DNA from: Alopecurus myosuroides
Lineage: Eukaryota; Streptophyta; Magnoliopsida; Poales; Poaceae
NCBI GenBank assembly: GCA_028641055.1
Contig: CM054063.1
Location: 48,915,920 to 48,979,919, forward strand
Direction: 5' to 3'
Length of the DNA: 64,000 bases
The position numbers and the translations under genes are program-made. The first letter of the stretch is position 1; every line of letters begins with the position of its first letter. The notes under the pieces were generated by a model, which did no database searches, was not told the origin of the DNA, and worked only from the letters and a program-made list of their open reading frames with translations. Shown piece after piece: positions 46,817 through 59,639 of this stretch.

Positions 46817-48500
46817 AGACCTCGCTTGTCTCCAAGCAAAACTGAACTCGGAAAACATGACCACGGGTTTATGGAGTGAAGAGTCGATAAATAAAATACG
46901 GACAAGAAGCATCACATTTACCTATGCACCAATCATTACAAACAGCAACTTCCTCTCATATAACTTAACTTGAAACAAGTAAAAGGAGTCACAAACAAAG
47001 ATGCAAAATAGAGAATCAAAATTGGTAATGGCAAACTTCGTTCTTGGTCAGAGAACATTTAATGAAATTATACTTATCTTAGGTGAAATCTTTATAACAA
47101 GGTTTATAGTGTAGGGCTTAACATGTTTAATTATAACAACTCTTTTATAGTGATTCATAGCTTTCAAAGTAATATTCATTCAGATAATAAAGCATGTGCT
47201 AAACAAAGAAGGATGGAAAACATGATTGAATAAATCAACATATAGATGATGAGAACAAAACAACTCAAATGCTTGCTGGAGACAGAAGGAAATGGGTATA
47301 CTGACTCAACATAAATTTAAAAGATAGGCCCTTCGCAGAGGGAATCATTGACTACTCATGTGCTAGAGCTTTTATTTTAATAAAACATAGTTATAAAAGT
47401 TTGACACTCCTCCCATCCATCTTACACAAACCATGGCTAACCGAATCCTCGGGTGTCTGCCAACAATCACAAACCGTGGAGGAGTGTCTAAATTTTGAGA
47501 GGTGTATATTTATGTCAACGAATAGCAAACAGAAAATACAGTACGTGACAGGCCAACTAGACTCACAAGAGAGGCTCCCATATAAGGATGCAACTGGTAT
47601 GGAAGGTCATCCCTCTTTCTCTTTTGTTTACACAATTATGCTTTGACTGATAAATCAGGGGCAAAAAGAGTGAAGAGAATTTGTATTATTATTTGGGGCT
47701 GGGAACCCTGCTGCCAGCTCTTCTAGCATTTGGATAAGCGGATGAAGCCACTAGTCCAGGTGTGTGAGTCCAATCAACAAGTGAGATAAAGATTCTCTAT
47801 TTGCGTCCTCATGTGCTAAAACAGGAACGCAAAACAGGAGTAATTTAAAGGTTTTAAAGGTAGCACCATGAGAAATTTACTTGGAGTGGCGGTAAAATAC
47901 CACATGTAGGTAGGTATGGTGGACACAATGGGCAAGGTTTTGGGGTTTAAGGTTTGGATGCACGAGAAGCATTCCCTCTCAGCACAGGGTTTTTGGATAG
48001 CAAGGCTGGGTAGCAAGCATAAGAGTTGAAGGAAAACAAACAAATATACATATGATGAAACTAATCATGCAATCTTAATTGAAAGCACAAGCGGTCTTAA
48101 CTTGTGAATACTAAGTTTATGAGCTAATAGGAAAATTCCTCTTTCTTATACCAGCAACTCAAATTATTATTTCTGCTGACCCAAGCTAAGTTTGCCAAAA
48201 CCAACTAGATTAACTTGATGATCTCAATACCAAATACTAATAGCAAGCTCAACCATATGACAGAAGTTGAAAACTAAAATAATATGCATAGAAAGTAAAT
48301 GATAAAACTTCTCATTAATATTTCAAACCGGTAACTCACACCAACGGATACAACGATAACCAACTAGGGAGAGACACTTCCATACTGCAAACCATCCTAT
48401 ATGATAACCTCTCTACTCATGATATGACTCTACTGAAAAGGTAAAAAGATGAAAGCTAGTGTTGTGATACCGCGGCACCCCCCCCCCCAAGCTTGGAACA
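46817..48500 (-). mobile_element. Non-coding 3' interior of element B
   Basis: AT-rich interior between the env-position ORF and the polypurine tract. Athila elements usually have a long non-coding stretch here. I see no ORF of note; a C run lies at 48480-48488. Confidence 0.7.
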
Positions 48501-48530
48501 AGCCGAGGGGATGCCAAAACCAATGACGAA

Positions 48531-49028
48531 TCAATTCTTTGGTGGTGGTGGATCCTTCTCATCCTCGGTTTTCCAAGGTAAAGGCTCTCCATCCACAAAT
48601 GACGTCCTGGTCTCCATCATCCTGGAACTAGCAGCAGATCTTATACGTTTAAACCTGTCCTCATACTCACAGTTCTGGTTCTGCACGTCATAGAGTTGTG
48701 CTTGCAGATCATTGGTGATCTTGGTGAGTGAGAGAATCTCCTCCCAAAGCTTCAAATTCTCCCTCTTGTATTCAGCGATCTGTTTTGTCTTTATCCTATC
48801 GATGATCTCAACTTCATGCTCCGCCATCTTCTTGTACCTGAAAACTTCTTGCTCCAGTTCTTCCATCCTGGCTTCCAGATTTCCTTCTCCTCTAGGGCCC
48901 CGAACATCTTCAATCTGCACCTTCCCGTCCTTGAGATGCAATTCCTTGGGATGCATCTTCAACTCGTTCAAGTACAGGTTGACGATGTTCTCAAAGAAAC
49001 TGTCCTTGGGAGATCCAACAGAAGCCAT
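48531..49028 (-). CDS. Env-position ORF of element B, coiled coil
   Basis: 165 codons from the ATG at 49028 (start MASVGSPKDSFFENIVNLYL). The upstream extension of the frame to 49133 lacks similar composition, so I prefer this start. The middle is a predicted coiled coil (EARMEELEQEVFRYKKMAEHE and beyond), followed by a basic segment and a Pro-rich end (KDPPPPKN). No membrane segment is seen, so it is not env-like in nature despite its position after integrase. The frame is intact while pol is broken. A TATA-like CTATATAATC on the - strand lies about 95 bp upstream, suggesting its own promoter. I know of such ORFs in Triticeae Athila elements but not their function. Confidence 0.6.
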   Translation of the reverse strand: MASVGSPKDSFFENIVNLYLNELKMHPKELHLKDGKVQIEDVRGPRGEGNLEARMEELEQEVFRYKKMAEHEVEIIDRIKTKQIAEYKRENLKLWEEILSLTKITNDLQAQLYDVQNQNCEYEDRFKRIRSAASSRMMETRTSFVDGEPLPWKTEDEKDPPPPKN

Positions 49029-49120
49029 TGTTGCTCTAGATCTGAAGATGTAATATGGCAGAAATAGCTTCAAACAGAAACACAACGAGAAAACGATATA
49101 CGGACCTCGGGGGTCCGGGG

Positions 49121-49130
49121 GATTATATAG
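49121..49130 (-). promoter_or_regulatory. Internal TATA box upstream of B's extra ORF
   Basis: CTATATAATC on the - strand, 93-102 bp upstream of the ATG at 49028. Upstream of it is a GC-rich block (49160-49260, CACACCATAGGGTGGCGCG) like the U3 part of Triticeae LTRs. Confidence 0.45.
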
Positions 49131-49429
49131 CAAAAAGTTTCATAACGAAAGGAAAGTCCGGGCCGAAAACGAGTCGGAGAGGGGCTCCGGGGCGCCCACA
49201 CCATGGGCTGGCGCGGCCAGAGGTGGGCTCGCGCCACCCTATGGTGTGGAGCCTCCGGGATCCGTCTCCCTATCGTTTCCGGCTCATAATTTTTCATATT
49301 TTCTAAAAACAGTAAAAATATAAGTTGAAAGATGTTTCGCGAACATTTTCTTACCAAAACTATTACCTATTCGAAAACTGACTCTGCAGTTTCTGAAATA
49401 TGCTTCTTAATAAACTCCTCTGGGATCAT

Positions 49430-50860
49430 GGCTTGAATACAATCAACATTTTCATTATAAGGATCTCCAGAAACATAATGCTTGAGTCTTTGGCCATTCA
49501 CCACTGTGAAGAGTTGTCTTCAAGGGAAACAATTTTAATTGCCCCCGAACGATATACTTCTTCGATAACAAAAGTTCATTCCCATCTCGAGAGTATTTTT
49601 CCTGCAAAAAAACTGAGACGAGACCTATACAATAGCACTTTCTCACCAACATGAAATTCTCTTTTAACAATTCTCTTATCATGCCACCTTTTAACTTTCT
49701 CTTTAAAGAGTTCAGCATTTTCATATGCTTCACTCCTCCATTCATCTAAAGAACTTAAGTCAAGCAACCTTTTTCTCACCAGCAAGTTTAAAATCTCTAT
49801 TTAGGTCTTTCACTGCTCAATAAGCTTTGTGTTCTAATTCTAGGGGCAAGTGACAAGCTTTTCCATAAACCATTTTATAAGGAGACATGCCCATGGGATT
49901 TTTGTAAGCAGTTCTATAAGCCCACAAAGCATCATTTAATTTCTTAGCCCAATTTTTTCTAGATTTGTTAACAGTCATTTGCAAGATAGATTTGATTTAT
50001 CTATTTGATAATTCTACTTGCCCGCTGGTTTGAGGATGATAGGGTTAAGCAATTCTATGATTAACATCATATTTAGCAAGGGTTTTTCTAAAACCACCAT
50101 GAATAAAATGAGAACCCCCATCGGTCATAAGATATCTAGGTACACCAAACCTAGGAAAAATAATGTCCTTAAGCATTTTTAAAGAGGTTTCACCATCAGC
50201 ACTTTTAGTAGGTATAGCCTCTACCCATTTAGTAACATAATCAACAGCAACAAGAATATGAGTATAGCCTTGGGAAGGAGGGAAAGGACCCATAAAGTCA
50301 AAACCCCAACAATCAAATGGTTCAATAACAAGAGAATAATTCATAGACATTTCATTACGTCTAGAAATATTTCCAACCCTTTGACATTGATTACAAGATA
50401 AAATAAATTTTCTAGCATCTTTAAAGAGAGTAGACCAATAAAAACCTGATTGTAGAACTTTATGTGCAGTTCTATCTCCAGCGTGATGTCCTCCATAAGC
50501 ACTACTATGACATTTTCTCAATATCTCTCGTTGTTCATTTTCAGGAACACATCTTCTCATCATACCATCAACACCTTCTTTATATAAGTGTGGGTCATCC
50601 CAAAAATAATGCCTCAAATCATAGAAGAATTTTCTTCTTTGCTGAACTTTAAAGGTAGGAGGCAAATACTTTGAAACAATAAAGTTAGCATAATCAGCAT
50701 ACCATGGACTCTCTTGAGAGCTCACTTTTATTGCAGCTAACTGTTCATTAGGAAAACTATCATTAACAGGAATAGGGTCATCAGGAATATTTTCTAATCT
50801 AGACAGATTAATAAGAGTGCCTTGACACCGAATCCAACATAGGTGAAGAGGCGAACTCAA
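49430..50860 (-). pseudogene. B integrase
   Basis: On the - strand: zinc module (GGHHAGDRTAHKVLQSGF, CNQCQR), then core with WGFDFMGPFP (first Asp), LMTDGGSHFI (second Asp) and HPQTSGQVELSNR (Glu), then the C-terminal region to about 49430. A stop lies just before PYHPQTSG (about 50044) and others follow near 49800. The domain catalyses insertion of cDNA. All three catalytic residues are present. Confidence 0.9.
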
Positions 50861-51490
50861 AAGAGTGATGCCTCGTAACCATGTTTAGCTAGTAGCGTAG
50901 CTATTCCTTAGATTAAAGCAGGTGGTTCCGCCTTGTGGAAACCACCGATTCAGTTGGTACGATGATGCAAATAAAGTATGACATCGACTAGCCAAATGAA
51001 GTAACGATGTGAAATGATAACTTCGTTAAAGTAAAGCAAAGTCAATCTGCACAAAAGAGTTGCATAGCTTAGTAACATCATACTGACATGCATCATTAAC
51101 CATTGAGATTGGAGAGCAGGTACTAGTATTGTGGATTGATGCATTTCAGCCTTTGTGAAAGAGTAGAATGAAAAAGCTAATGAATCTTAAACCCATTGAT
51201 ATTGATAAAAGGAAAAAAAAGGATAAATACTATAAGTTAGAAAGGCCTTACACACAGTACACCTTATTAGAAGGTAGATTTGTCTCACCCTATGTGCCAA
51301 TCAATCTCAGAGACAGGAGCCGCAGAATCCCTTATTTCTTTTCTTTCTCTTTATTAGTATGCAGGTTCACCTTCCGTTGTTGCTCTTCAGAAAACTCGTA
51401 TAACCTGGTGCCTAATACTTAGCCCTTTGAAAAGTCTTCCAGTACCTCCCACGTGGCAGCCTGTCAGAAGCATGCGTCATAAGAATCTTT
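50812..51490. other. Foreign insert of about 680 bp in B pol
   Basis: Splits pol exactly between RNase H (ending GAENPVA) and the spacer before integrase (LSRLENIPDDP). It is not Gypsy-like. No TIR, LTR, poly(A) or target duplication is visible, and the host sequence resumes with little loss. On the + strand it has an 84-codon frame at 51168-51422 (KYYKLERPYTQYTLLEG, then FVSPYVPINLRDRS) that I cannot identify. A repair-filler piece, for example organelle or other genomic DNA captured at a break, would explain the blunt junctions. Confidence 0.5.
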
Positions 51491-53162
51491 GTGGCGACGC
51501 AGCAACAGGATTTTCAGCACCATTCCTATCCACAATATGTAAATCAAACTCTTGTAAAAGAAGCACCCATCTAATAAGCCTAGGCTTAGCATCTTTATTT
51601 TCCATAAGGTACTTAATAGCAGCATGATCAGTATGAATAGTAACTTTAGAATCAACAATATACTGCCTAAATTTATCACAAGCAAAAACTACAGCTAGGA
51701 ATTCTTTCTCGGTGGTAGCATAATTCTTTTGAGAAGAATCAAGAGTTTTACTAGCATAATGAATAACATTTAACTTCTTATCTATTCATTGTCCTAGAAC
51801 TGCACATACAGCATAATCACTAGCATCACACATAATTTCAAATAATAAGTTCCAATCAGGTGGTTGAACAATAGGGGCAGATATTAAAGCCTTCTTTAAA
51901 ATTTCAAAAGCTTCTTTACAATCTTCATCAAAAACAAAAGGTACATCTTTTTGAATAAGATTAGTAAGAGGCTTTGATATTTTAGAGAAATCTTTAGTAA
52001 GCCTTCTATAGAAACCAGCATGACCAAGAATACTACGAAAAGCTTTAACATCCCTGGGACATGGCATTTTCTCGATAGCTTCAACTTTAGCTCTATCAAC
52101 TTCAATACCTCTTTCAGAAATTTTATGTCCAAGAACAATTCCTTCATTAACCATAAAATGGAATTTCTCCCAATTAAGAACAATATTAGTCTCCTCACAT
52201 CTCTGCAAAAATTTATCAAGATTCTGCAAACAATTATCAAAAGAAGTTCCATAGACGGAGAAATCGTCCATGAAGACTTCCACAATTTCTTCACAAAAAC
52301 CATGAAATATAGCAGACATGCATCTTTGAAAAGTAGCAGGAGCATTACATAAACCAAAAGGCATACGTCTATAAGCATAAGTTCCATAAGGACAAGTGAA
52401 AGTTGTTTTCTCCTGATCAGGCTTTCTAACAGCAATTTGAGAGAACCCAGAATAACCATCAAGAAAGCAGAAATGAGTTCTCTTAGACAACCTTTCTAAC
52501 ATTTGATCAATAAAAGGCAAAGGATAATGATCTTTCTTAGTGACCTTATTAACTTTCCTAAAATCAATGCACGTCCTATAACCAACCACAACTCTTTGAG
52601 GAATAAGTTCATTATTTTCATTTGGCACAACAGTCATCCCTCCTTTCTTAGGGACACAATGCACATGAATAACTCATCTACTATCAGCAATAGGATAAAT
52701 AATACCAGCATCAAGGAGTTTCAATACCTCATTTCTTACCACATACTTCATTTTAGGATTTAAACGGCGTTGATTTTCAACAACTGGCTTTGCATCAGGT
52801 TCAATATTAATAGCATGCTGACATATAGCAGGAGAAATCCCCTTAAAATCATCAAGAGTATAACCAATAGCACCTCTATGTTTCTTCAATATCCCCAATA
52901 ATCTCTCCTCTTCTCTATCAGAAAGTTGAGAACTAATAATAACAGGATATAATTTCTTATCATCAATATGAGCATATTTAAGATTATAAGGCAAAGACTT
53001 TAAATCAAAAACAGGATCTTCCTTGGGTGGTAATGTTGTACCCAAGTCTTCCACAGGTAAATTATGTTTCAGCATTGCTGGCTGATGTAGGAAAATCTCA
53101 TCAATTTCATTCATTTCTTCCATAAAGACATCACTTTCACCGTCTTCCATGTATTGCTGCAA
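51464..53162 (-). pseudogene. B reverse transcriptase and RNase H
   Basis: On the - strand: an N-terminal region (53162-52674, LSDREEERLLGILKKHRGAI), then RT (52664-51786) with FLDGYSGFSQIAV and catalytic FMDDFSVYG near 52270, then RNase H with [27 protein letters not shown] and [10 protein letters not shown] to about 51470. Stops at 52665 (TGG-to-TGA type) and at 51783 (CGA-to-TGA type) break the frame. FMDD in place of YxDD marks the Athila lineage. Confidence 0.92.
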
Positions 53163-53194
53163 AGGATTGTAGGAGCAAGAGCAATAGCAGCCAA

Positions 53195-53800
53195 CTATTC
53201 AACTCTATAATTTTCATTAGGTAATTCAGCTTCATAGGGTGCTTTAGCAAATTTGGAGAAATTAAATTCATAAGACTCTCCATCAAACTTTGTAAGAATT
53301 TTCTCCTTTTTACAATCAATAACAGCACCACAAGTATTTAAGAAAGGTCTACCAAATATAATAGGACAAGTATCACTAGAAGAAGTGCCTGGTACTAGAA
53401 AATCAGCAGGATACTTAGTTTTACCACATAAGACCTCCACATCTTTAACAATACCAATTGGAGAAATAGTTTCCCTATTAGAAAGTTGAATAATCACATC
53501 AATGTCTTCAAGTTCACAACAACCAATTTCATGCATAATTTCTTTTTAAAGCTCATAAGGAATAACACTAGAACTAGCACCAATATCACATAAACCATAA
53601 TAACAATGATCACCTATCCTAACAGATAGCACAGGAACACTAGGTTTCCTAGATTTACCTGGATGAGAGACAATATTAGAAGCATCTTCACAAAATATAA
53701 TGTGTCCCTCTTCTACATTTTCAGAAACAAGGTCCTTTACTATTGCTACTGTAGGTTCTACAGGTTTCCTTGCACTTTTATTAACCACACTAGCTAACAT
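53195..53800 (-). pseudogene. B aspartic protease region
   Basis: The - strand frame 53800-53546 ends with GDHCYYGLCDIGASSSVIP, where CDIGAS is the catalytic Asp motif of Athila-type proteases. After a stop it continues at 53536-53195 with the flap-like and C-terminal part (CPIIFGRPFLNTCGAVIDC). It processes the polyprotein. One stop separates the halves. Confidence 0.85.
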
Positions 53801-53811
53801 AGAATGTTCTT

Positions 53812-54717
53812 TTACCTTAGCAGGAAAGACATTTTCTCAATATAAGGTTCAGGCACAATAGAATCAACAGTATGAACTTCTATATCTATAGCAGGAACAC
53901 AATTAATAATATCTTTATAAGGTGCATGGTACTTATCCCATTCCTTTTTAGGAATATCAATGTAAGAAGCAAAAGTTTTATATAAGTTTGCAGCAACTTG
54001 AGAATCTAGACCATAAACAACACTAACATTATGAAAATCCTCAGATGACATAAAGGTTTTAATGCATTCATAGTCATAATGTATACCTGACTTTCTACCT
54101 TTGTCATTCTCCCACGCTTTAGTGTTTTCTTGAATACGGTCAAGAAGATCCCATTTAGTTTCATCCAATAAATCCTTATCATGAAGAGGAAGCCTTGCAT
54201 AGAAATTATTAATAATGATATTACTGGGGAGCTCATGAATGGGGCATTTGAGCATTAGTAACTTCAATCTCCCCCATGCTTGGGCAATACTCTCTCTGTC
54301 GTGAGGCCAAAAATTATATGTATAATTCCGATCTCTATGGATTTCACTTGGAGGATAGAATTTAAAATAAAAGAGAGGTACAATTTCCTCTCATTCAATA
54401 GTCTGGCTATTTTTCAGCAACTTGAACCATTTAGAGGCTCGGCCTATCAATGATATAGAGAATAATTTCCTCTTCACTTGGCTCATTGTAATACCTGCAC
54501 ACTTGAACAACTCGCATAATTCATGTTAAAAGAGCAAATGATCACCAGGATGGACATTTCCATCACCTAAATAGCAGTTATCCATAACATGTTTAACAAT
54601 CTTTATAGGTATTTTATAAGGATCCAAATCATCATGCGGTGGGTCACTTACTACCCTAGCAGTGGCAGCAGTGGCGGCAGTGCCCACAAATAAGGACTCA
54701 AAAGGAGTTCCAAACAT
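53812..54717 (-). pseudogene. B gag
   Basis: The first ATG of the interior on the - strand is at 54717 (MFGTPFESLFVGT). The frame reads a short N-terminal segment to 54526, then has stops through the capsid-like core (about 54520-54270, with IGRASKWFK-like and RESIAQAWGRLK-like pieces) and an open 151-codon part at 54267-53812 (LPSNIIINNFYARL, then DETKWDLLDRI). Gag forms the particle. Too many stops to be functional. Confidence 0.8.
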
Positions 54718-54802
54718 TTTGTAATAAAGCAGTAGACAGAAATAAAAACAACACTTACAACAAAAGATTCCTTTATCAATTCCACTTCCCAATAGCGCTT
54801 CA

Positions 54803-54821
54803 CTCCCCGGCAACGGCACCA
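54803..54821 (-). other. Primer binding site of element B
   Basis: On the - strand TGGTGCCGTTGCCGGGGAG, the standard PBS of Triticeae Athila-like elements, 11 bp from the 5' LTR. Element D has a decayed form of the same site. Confidence 0.85.
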
Positions 54822-54832
54822 TAAAATAGTCT

Positions 54833-56112
54833 TGATGACCCACAAGTATAGGGGGTGTCTCGTAGTATTTTCGATAAATAAGAGTGTCGAACCCAACGAG
54901 GAGCAGAAGGTGTTGACAAACAGTTTCGATGAAGGAATAACTGTAAATAATGGAAAATAGATTTGTAGGGGTTTTTGATATTGCAGATAAATAAACTGCG
55001 AGTAAATAAAATGTCGTAATAATAATTGCAGCAAGTGGCTCAATCCTTTCTTTATCAAAGGACAAGCCGGTGAGTTTACTTATGATTAACAAACGTTCTC
55101 GAGGACACACGGGAGGTTTCTGTCAAGTGCTTTTGTTCCATGCAGCTGAATAATGTTCGATGTTTTGATAAGTGTTGTGTGGGTGAACCTATGCTAATGT
55201 ACCGTCCCATCCAATACTAATACATACTTGTGATTATACCCCTTGCAAGCATCCACAACTACAAGAAAGTATTAAGAAATAAATCTAACCACAGCTTTAA
55301 ACTCCGGGATCCTACGCTCCCTCGTGTAATGGTTTCATAAAGGGGGTTTAGGTTTATGTCACTCCGGCAACCCCACAATTAGTAGCCAAATACACGATGC
55401 ATTCCCCTAGGGCCATAAATGGTGAAGTATCATGTAGTCGATGTTCACATGACACCACTAGAAGAATAACACCACAACCTAAATATCAAACATTAAATAT
55501 TACTCAACATTACTTCACTACTAAAAACTTGACTTCTCCCATGTCCTCAAGAACAACACGAACTACTCACAACACATCATATGGATCATTATCAGAGGTG
55601 ATATAATGGATGATAACAATCTGATCATAAAGTGCAAACACCGATAAATCTCACAAGTATCAACTACTAACAAGTAATCCACACCGGGAGAAAGATCTAA
55701 TGCAAAACAACGATAGAGGCCCCTAATTGTTACAGCGGGATGACGGTGGATGATGAGGGTTATGGTGCTGGTGGTGATGATGATGATGATGACGATCTTG
55801 ATGATGCCCGGAGTGGTGACGGTGACGATGGCGGTGATTTCCCCTCTCCGGAGAGGAATTTCCCTGGCAGATTTCAGAGCTTTTCTCTCTCGGGTGTTTT
55901 CCGCCCTGAGACGGCGGCGGAATAATTCTTCGAGGATGGAATTAGTCTTAGGGTTCCCTCGGGGCCAGGCACGCAGAAAATAACCCCCAGAGGTGGGCCA
56001 GGTGGCCGCACCCCTAGGTGTCGCGGCCAGGGGGCGCGCCACCCCTAGGTATGGGCCCCTGGTGGCCCCCTCCGGCTCTCCTTTTGGCTGAGTTCCTCCT
56101 CTAAACTTTTGG
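54833..56112 (-). repeat. 5' LTR of element B, part 1
   Basis: The - strand 3' part of the LTR; matches 45295-46583 with scattered substitutions and a 10-bp deletion near 55874. Continues at 62989-63206. The junction with H shows a tandem TTTTGGTAAC (56107-56126). Confidence 0.88.
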
Positions 56113-58041
56113 TAACTTTTGGTAACACGACTCCAATGAGTCAAGAATACAACTAATACAATACAATGATCCAAATAACAGCGAAAACAAAACAGTATCC
56201 GACTACGAATAAGATACAAACTGGACTAAGAGTCCTGAAGATAAGCGATGGCGTCCAATCCCAGCCCAGGCCAAGCCGTAGGGATTCCCAAGCTAACGGC
56301 GTCAGACTTCAAACATGTCGACGGCATTGTGAATACAACCCCGAATCATGGGGTCAGTACTTTGAATGTACCAACAAGCGGCAAGCAATACTCACAAGAT
56401 ACCAGTGCAACCAGTCATCACAAGATACAAATACTTTGGGTACAAAGGAAGAGGTTGTTGTAATGAAGAGGCAGCGGGCGACACTAAGCAGTCTATGGAG
56501 ACACGATACAACTCTCGTCTATTAGAAAGGGATGAGAGAGCGCATTGAAACAACTATACTACTCACCAAGAACAATACCAATCCAGGGGTAACCCCCCTC
56601 AACCAATGCCTGGAGGTAACCCGAGGAAAAACTCACACCTGTTGAAATAGTAATCTCGTTATCGCATAGTTTAACAAATATCATTAGGTGTAAGTTATCT
56701 GACTCTTGTAAGCCAGCACTTTCTCCAAGATCGTCACATAAGCGCGGACGATACGCCTTCTCGAAAAGATTTAACCCTGCAGGGATGCACTACTGTAGCC
56801 ACACGCACCGAACTGTCGCGAGACTGTCGGCACAACACTTCACCTCACCACAAATAAGTCTAGGGAGCCACCTAGCTAGGTTGGAACCGTCTCGAGAGTC
56901 CGGCAGATGCTTCGAAGCGGACCTAGCCGTTTGCGCCTACGCGCGAAACGGATCAAACCTGACCGGAACTGTCCGATTCACGTCATACCGCGAAAACCTA
57001 TATAATTGTGCGCACATCCTCAACATTGTTGCCATTGTACCTGCAGAACTGGTGATGTGTGTACCCAAATGGAAAGCCCGAACTAAGTTGTGGCATCCTG
57101 GACAAGATTGCAGAGAGGCTAATAGGTTGCGGGGAGTCCCATTCCTCCCACAATATGGTTAGCGCGCTCATTCTTGGATCAGCGGACAAGAACCTTTTCC
57201 TAAAGCGACAACAGAGGGACCAAAAGCCTCGAGGGGCCTCCCGTCGGTGCCTTAACTCGAATTTAAATTTTATTATTACCCCAAGCGTTAAGATCAATTT
57301 AATTTTGAAACAACCTATCATACTAGTCAGGTGACAAGGAACCAAACTCGCCAAAAAAAACCTAAGCATGCGCTACGACTCGCAAGGCCAACAAGAAAAC
57401 AAACATGTCATAGGAGGTGGGAGATGGGGCTATCTCATGGCTGCAAGATAAACATATGATAGGATCGAGACACAAGTATCAAATCATAAGGCTAGAATAA
57501 AGATAACGGAAAGCATCTGTAACAAGTGAGGAACGGCCGGCATACGTAGCAAGTGAGTAAAACTTGCCTGGAATCCAGCTTGTAGAGGTAGCAGAACTTG
57601 TCATTGCTCACATCATCTCAACGTCATATCCGCAAAGAAGCAAGCACTAAAATAAGCCAAAGATGCAACACTTACTACTACGGCAAAAGATCCAGCATGA
57701 TCAAGATATGGATGCATGACATGCGGGATGCAACTAAACCAATTTAAGCGGAACCGGAATCCCAACGATTAATTATAGGTTTATGTTGTTTTAGCTATCC
57801 ATCAAATTAAATGTTGATTAGAATGGAAACAATTCATAGATGAGCTACACAAGATTAAATGGAATAGAACACAATTTGAATTAAATAGCCCAACACATTC
57901 CATGTTTAATTATTTAGGTGACATGCATAACACTAAAGAAATGCAAAATGAAAGATGCAAACATGAACAAGGATGACAAATTAAGATTCTATGCATTTTG
58001 GTGATAAAAATAGACATAAAGTTCATATTGTTTGGCGTTAT

Positions 58042-58526
58042 GAAACATGAGTTGTGGAATTAATAAGATTGACATATTATAGACAAAATAAGAGAAACAA
58101 GGCAAGAAAATGGTAGAAGCAGGATTTGAACTTGGGTGTGACATATGGCAGATTGAGCTGTTAACCAATCGTTCATTCTGTTGTTTGTTATCTAATCTAC
58201 AACTGGTCCAAGTAGAGGTGTATTTCGGGTGTAAACTGAACCAATACACAGAAAAGTTCAGTCAGGCCAAAATAAAATTCTGCTTGATGTGGGGATTGAA
58301 ACATGAGTTGTGGAATTAATAAGATTGACATATTATAGACAAAATAAGAGAAACAAGGCAAGAAAATGATAGAAGCGGGATTTGAACTTGGTGTGACATA
58401 TGGCAGATTGAGCTGTTAACCAATCGTTCATTCTGTTGTTTGGTGTATTTCGGGTGTTAACTGAACCAATACACAGAAAAGTTCAGTCAGGCCAAAATAA
58501 AATTCTGCTTGATGTGGGGAATGAAG
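58042..58526 (-). repeat. Tandem duplication of about 256 bp in H
   Basis: Unit 1 (58042-58297) and unit 2 (58298-58526) both start GAAACATGAGTTGTGG and are nearly identical, apart from a deletion of about 27-30 bases near 58441 in unit 2. Each unit includes one tRNA-like block with B box GTTCAAATC on the - strand. Confidence 0.8.
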
Positions 58527-59639
58527 CAGGGATCTCCCAGAAAGGAGACAGGAGGTGAAGCCACTGGGCCAGCATCGAGTTATGAATGCATATGACGCTG
58601 ACTGAAGATGAACAAACAACCACAGTAACTGAATTTTTATTGACAGGTTCAGATTGTAAAACAAGATAAAAATGGGAAGATTTCACCTCTGCTGGAAATT
58701 GAACCAGAGACGTCCAATTTGGTAGCGAGCTGTGCTAGCCAATAGGCTCACTAAATGTTCGTGCTAAAATCGGCGATAGACGTTAGATGAAACAAAGAAG
58801 CAGCGTTCAGGTTTTCAGGAACGGAGCAGCACTATGGCGACTGGCCTCGGCAGAGTATGCTAGTTCCATGCTTGCTCGGGATCATCTGCGTGCGAGCTTG
58901 CAGGAGCGGGTGCTGCACGTGCGTGCGTAGCAGAGTGAGGTGCTGAAGTACAGAACGGAATGAACAGGAGGCAGAAAAGAGCGCACGAGTTTCAGCTTGC
59001 GTTCATGACGGACAGAACTTAACGGATGCTAGCGTGACATATAGGATGCAATCGGGCCGAGAATCAGCGGGAATCGGAAGGTTAGCTCACCGGGAGGGTC
59101 ATGATGTAGTCGATCGAACTCGAGGAAGACCGGAAGCCGCGAGTTCCGCCGGCGAAGGTGGCTGCTCGGAAAGGAAGAAAGGACGCCGACGACGATCAGG
59201 GCGCTCCCGGATCGATTCGTTCGGTGTGGACGAAGAGGAGGACGAGGCGCCGCTCCTGGCGTTCTCGGATCGGCTTGTAGAGGTCGGTAATGATGGGGGC
59301 GACGATGAGCTTGTCGGTTATGTGTGGTGTTACAGAAAGCATTAGAGCCTTAGAGGAACATAAACAGAGAGGGAGAATGAGAGGATGGCGGCGGAGAGGA
59401 GGAAGAAAAGGTGGAGGGTGAACTAGGGTTTCCTGGGGAGGATCAGGGCAGCTTTAAGGAGGGGGAGGAGCATGTGGGTGCGGTGGTCCAGGAGAGCTTC
59501 ACGCCTCCTGCGTGTGCTCTGTACGGACAAGGAAGAAGGAGGGAAATCACTCGCCAACGCCCGAGCGTTTCGGTGCTCCCGTTTCGCAGAAGGTTTTTCT
59601 ACTTGGGCTCGTATCAGATTGATTCTCAAAAAAAAGAAA

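Noticed and set aside
55563..56219. 218-codon minus-strand open frame
   Set aside because: It runs through the B LTR and across the H junction, and its counterpart in the 3' LTR (46026-46481) differs in frame. It is LTR sequence.
59034..59345. Open frame of 103 codons as a host gene
   Set aside because: It lies in the GC-rich block of the H LTR and has no domain; the opposite strand is the LTR sense strand.
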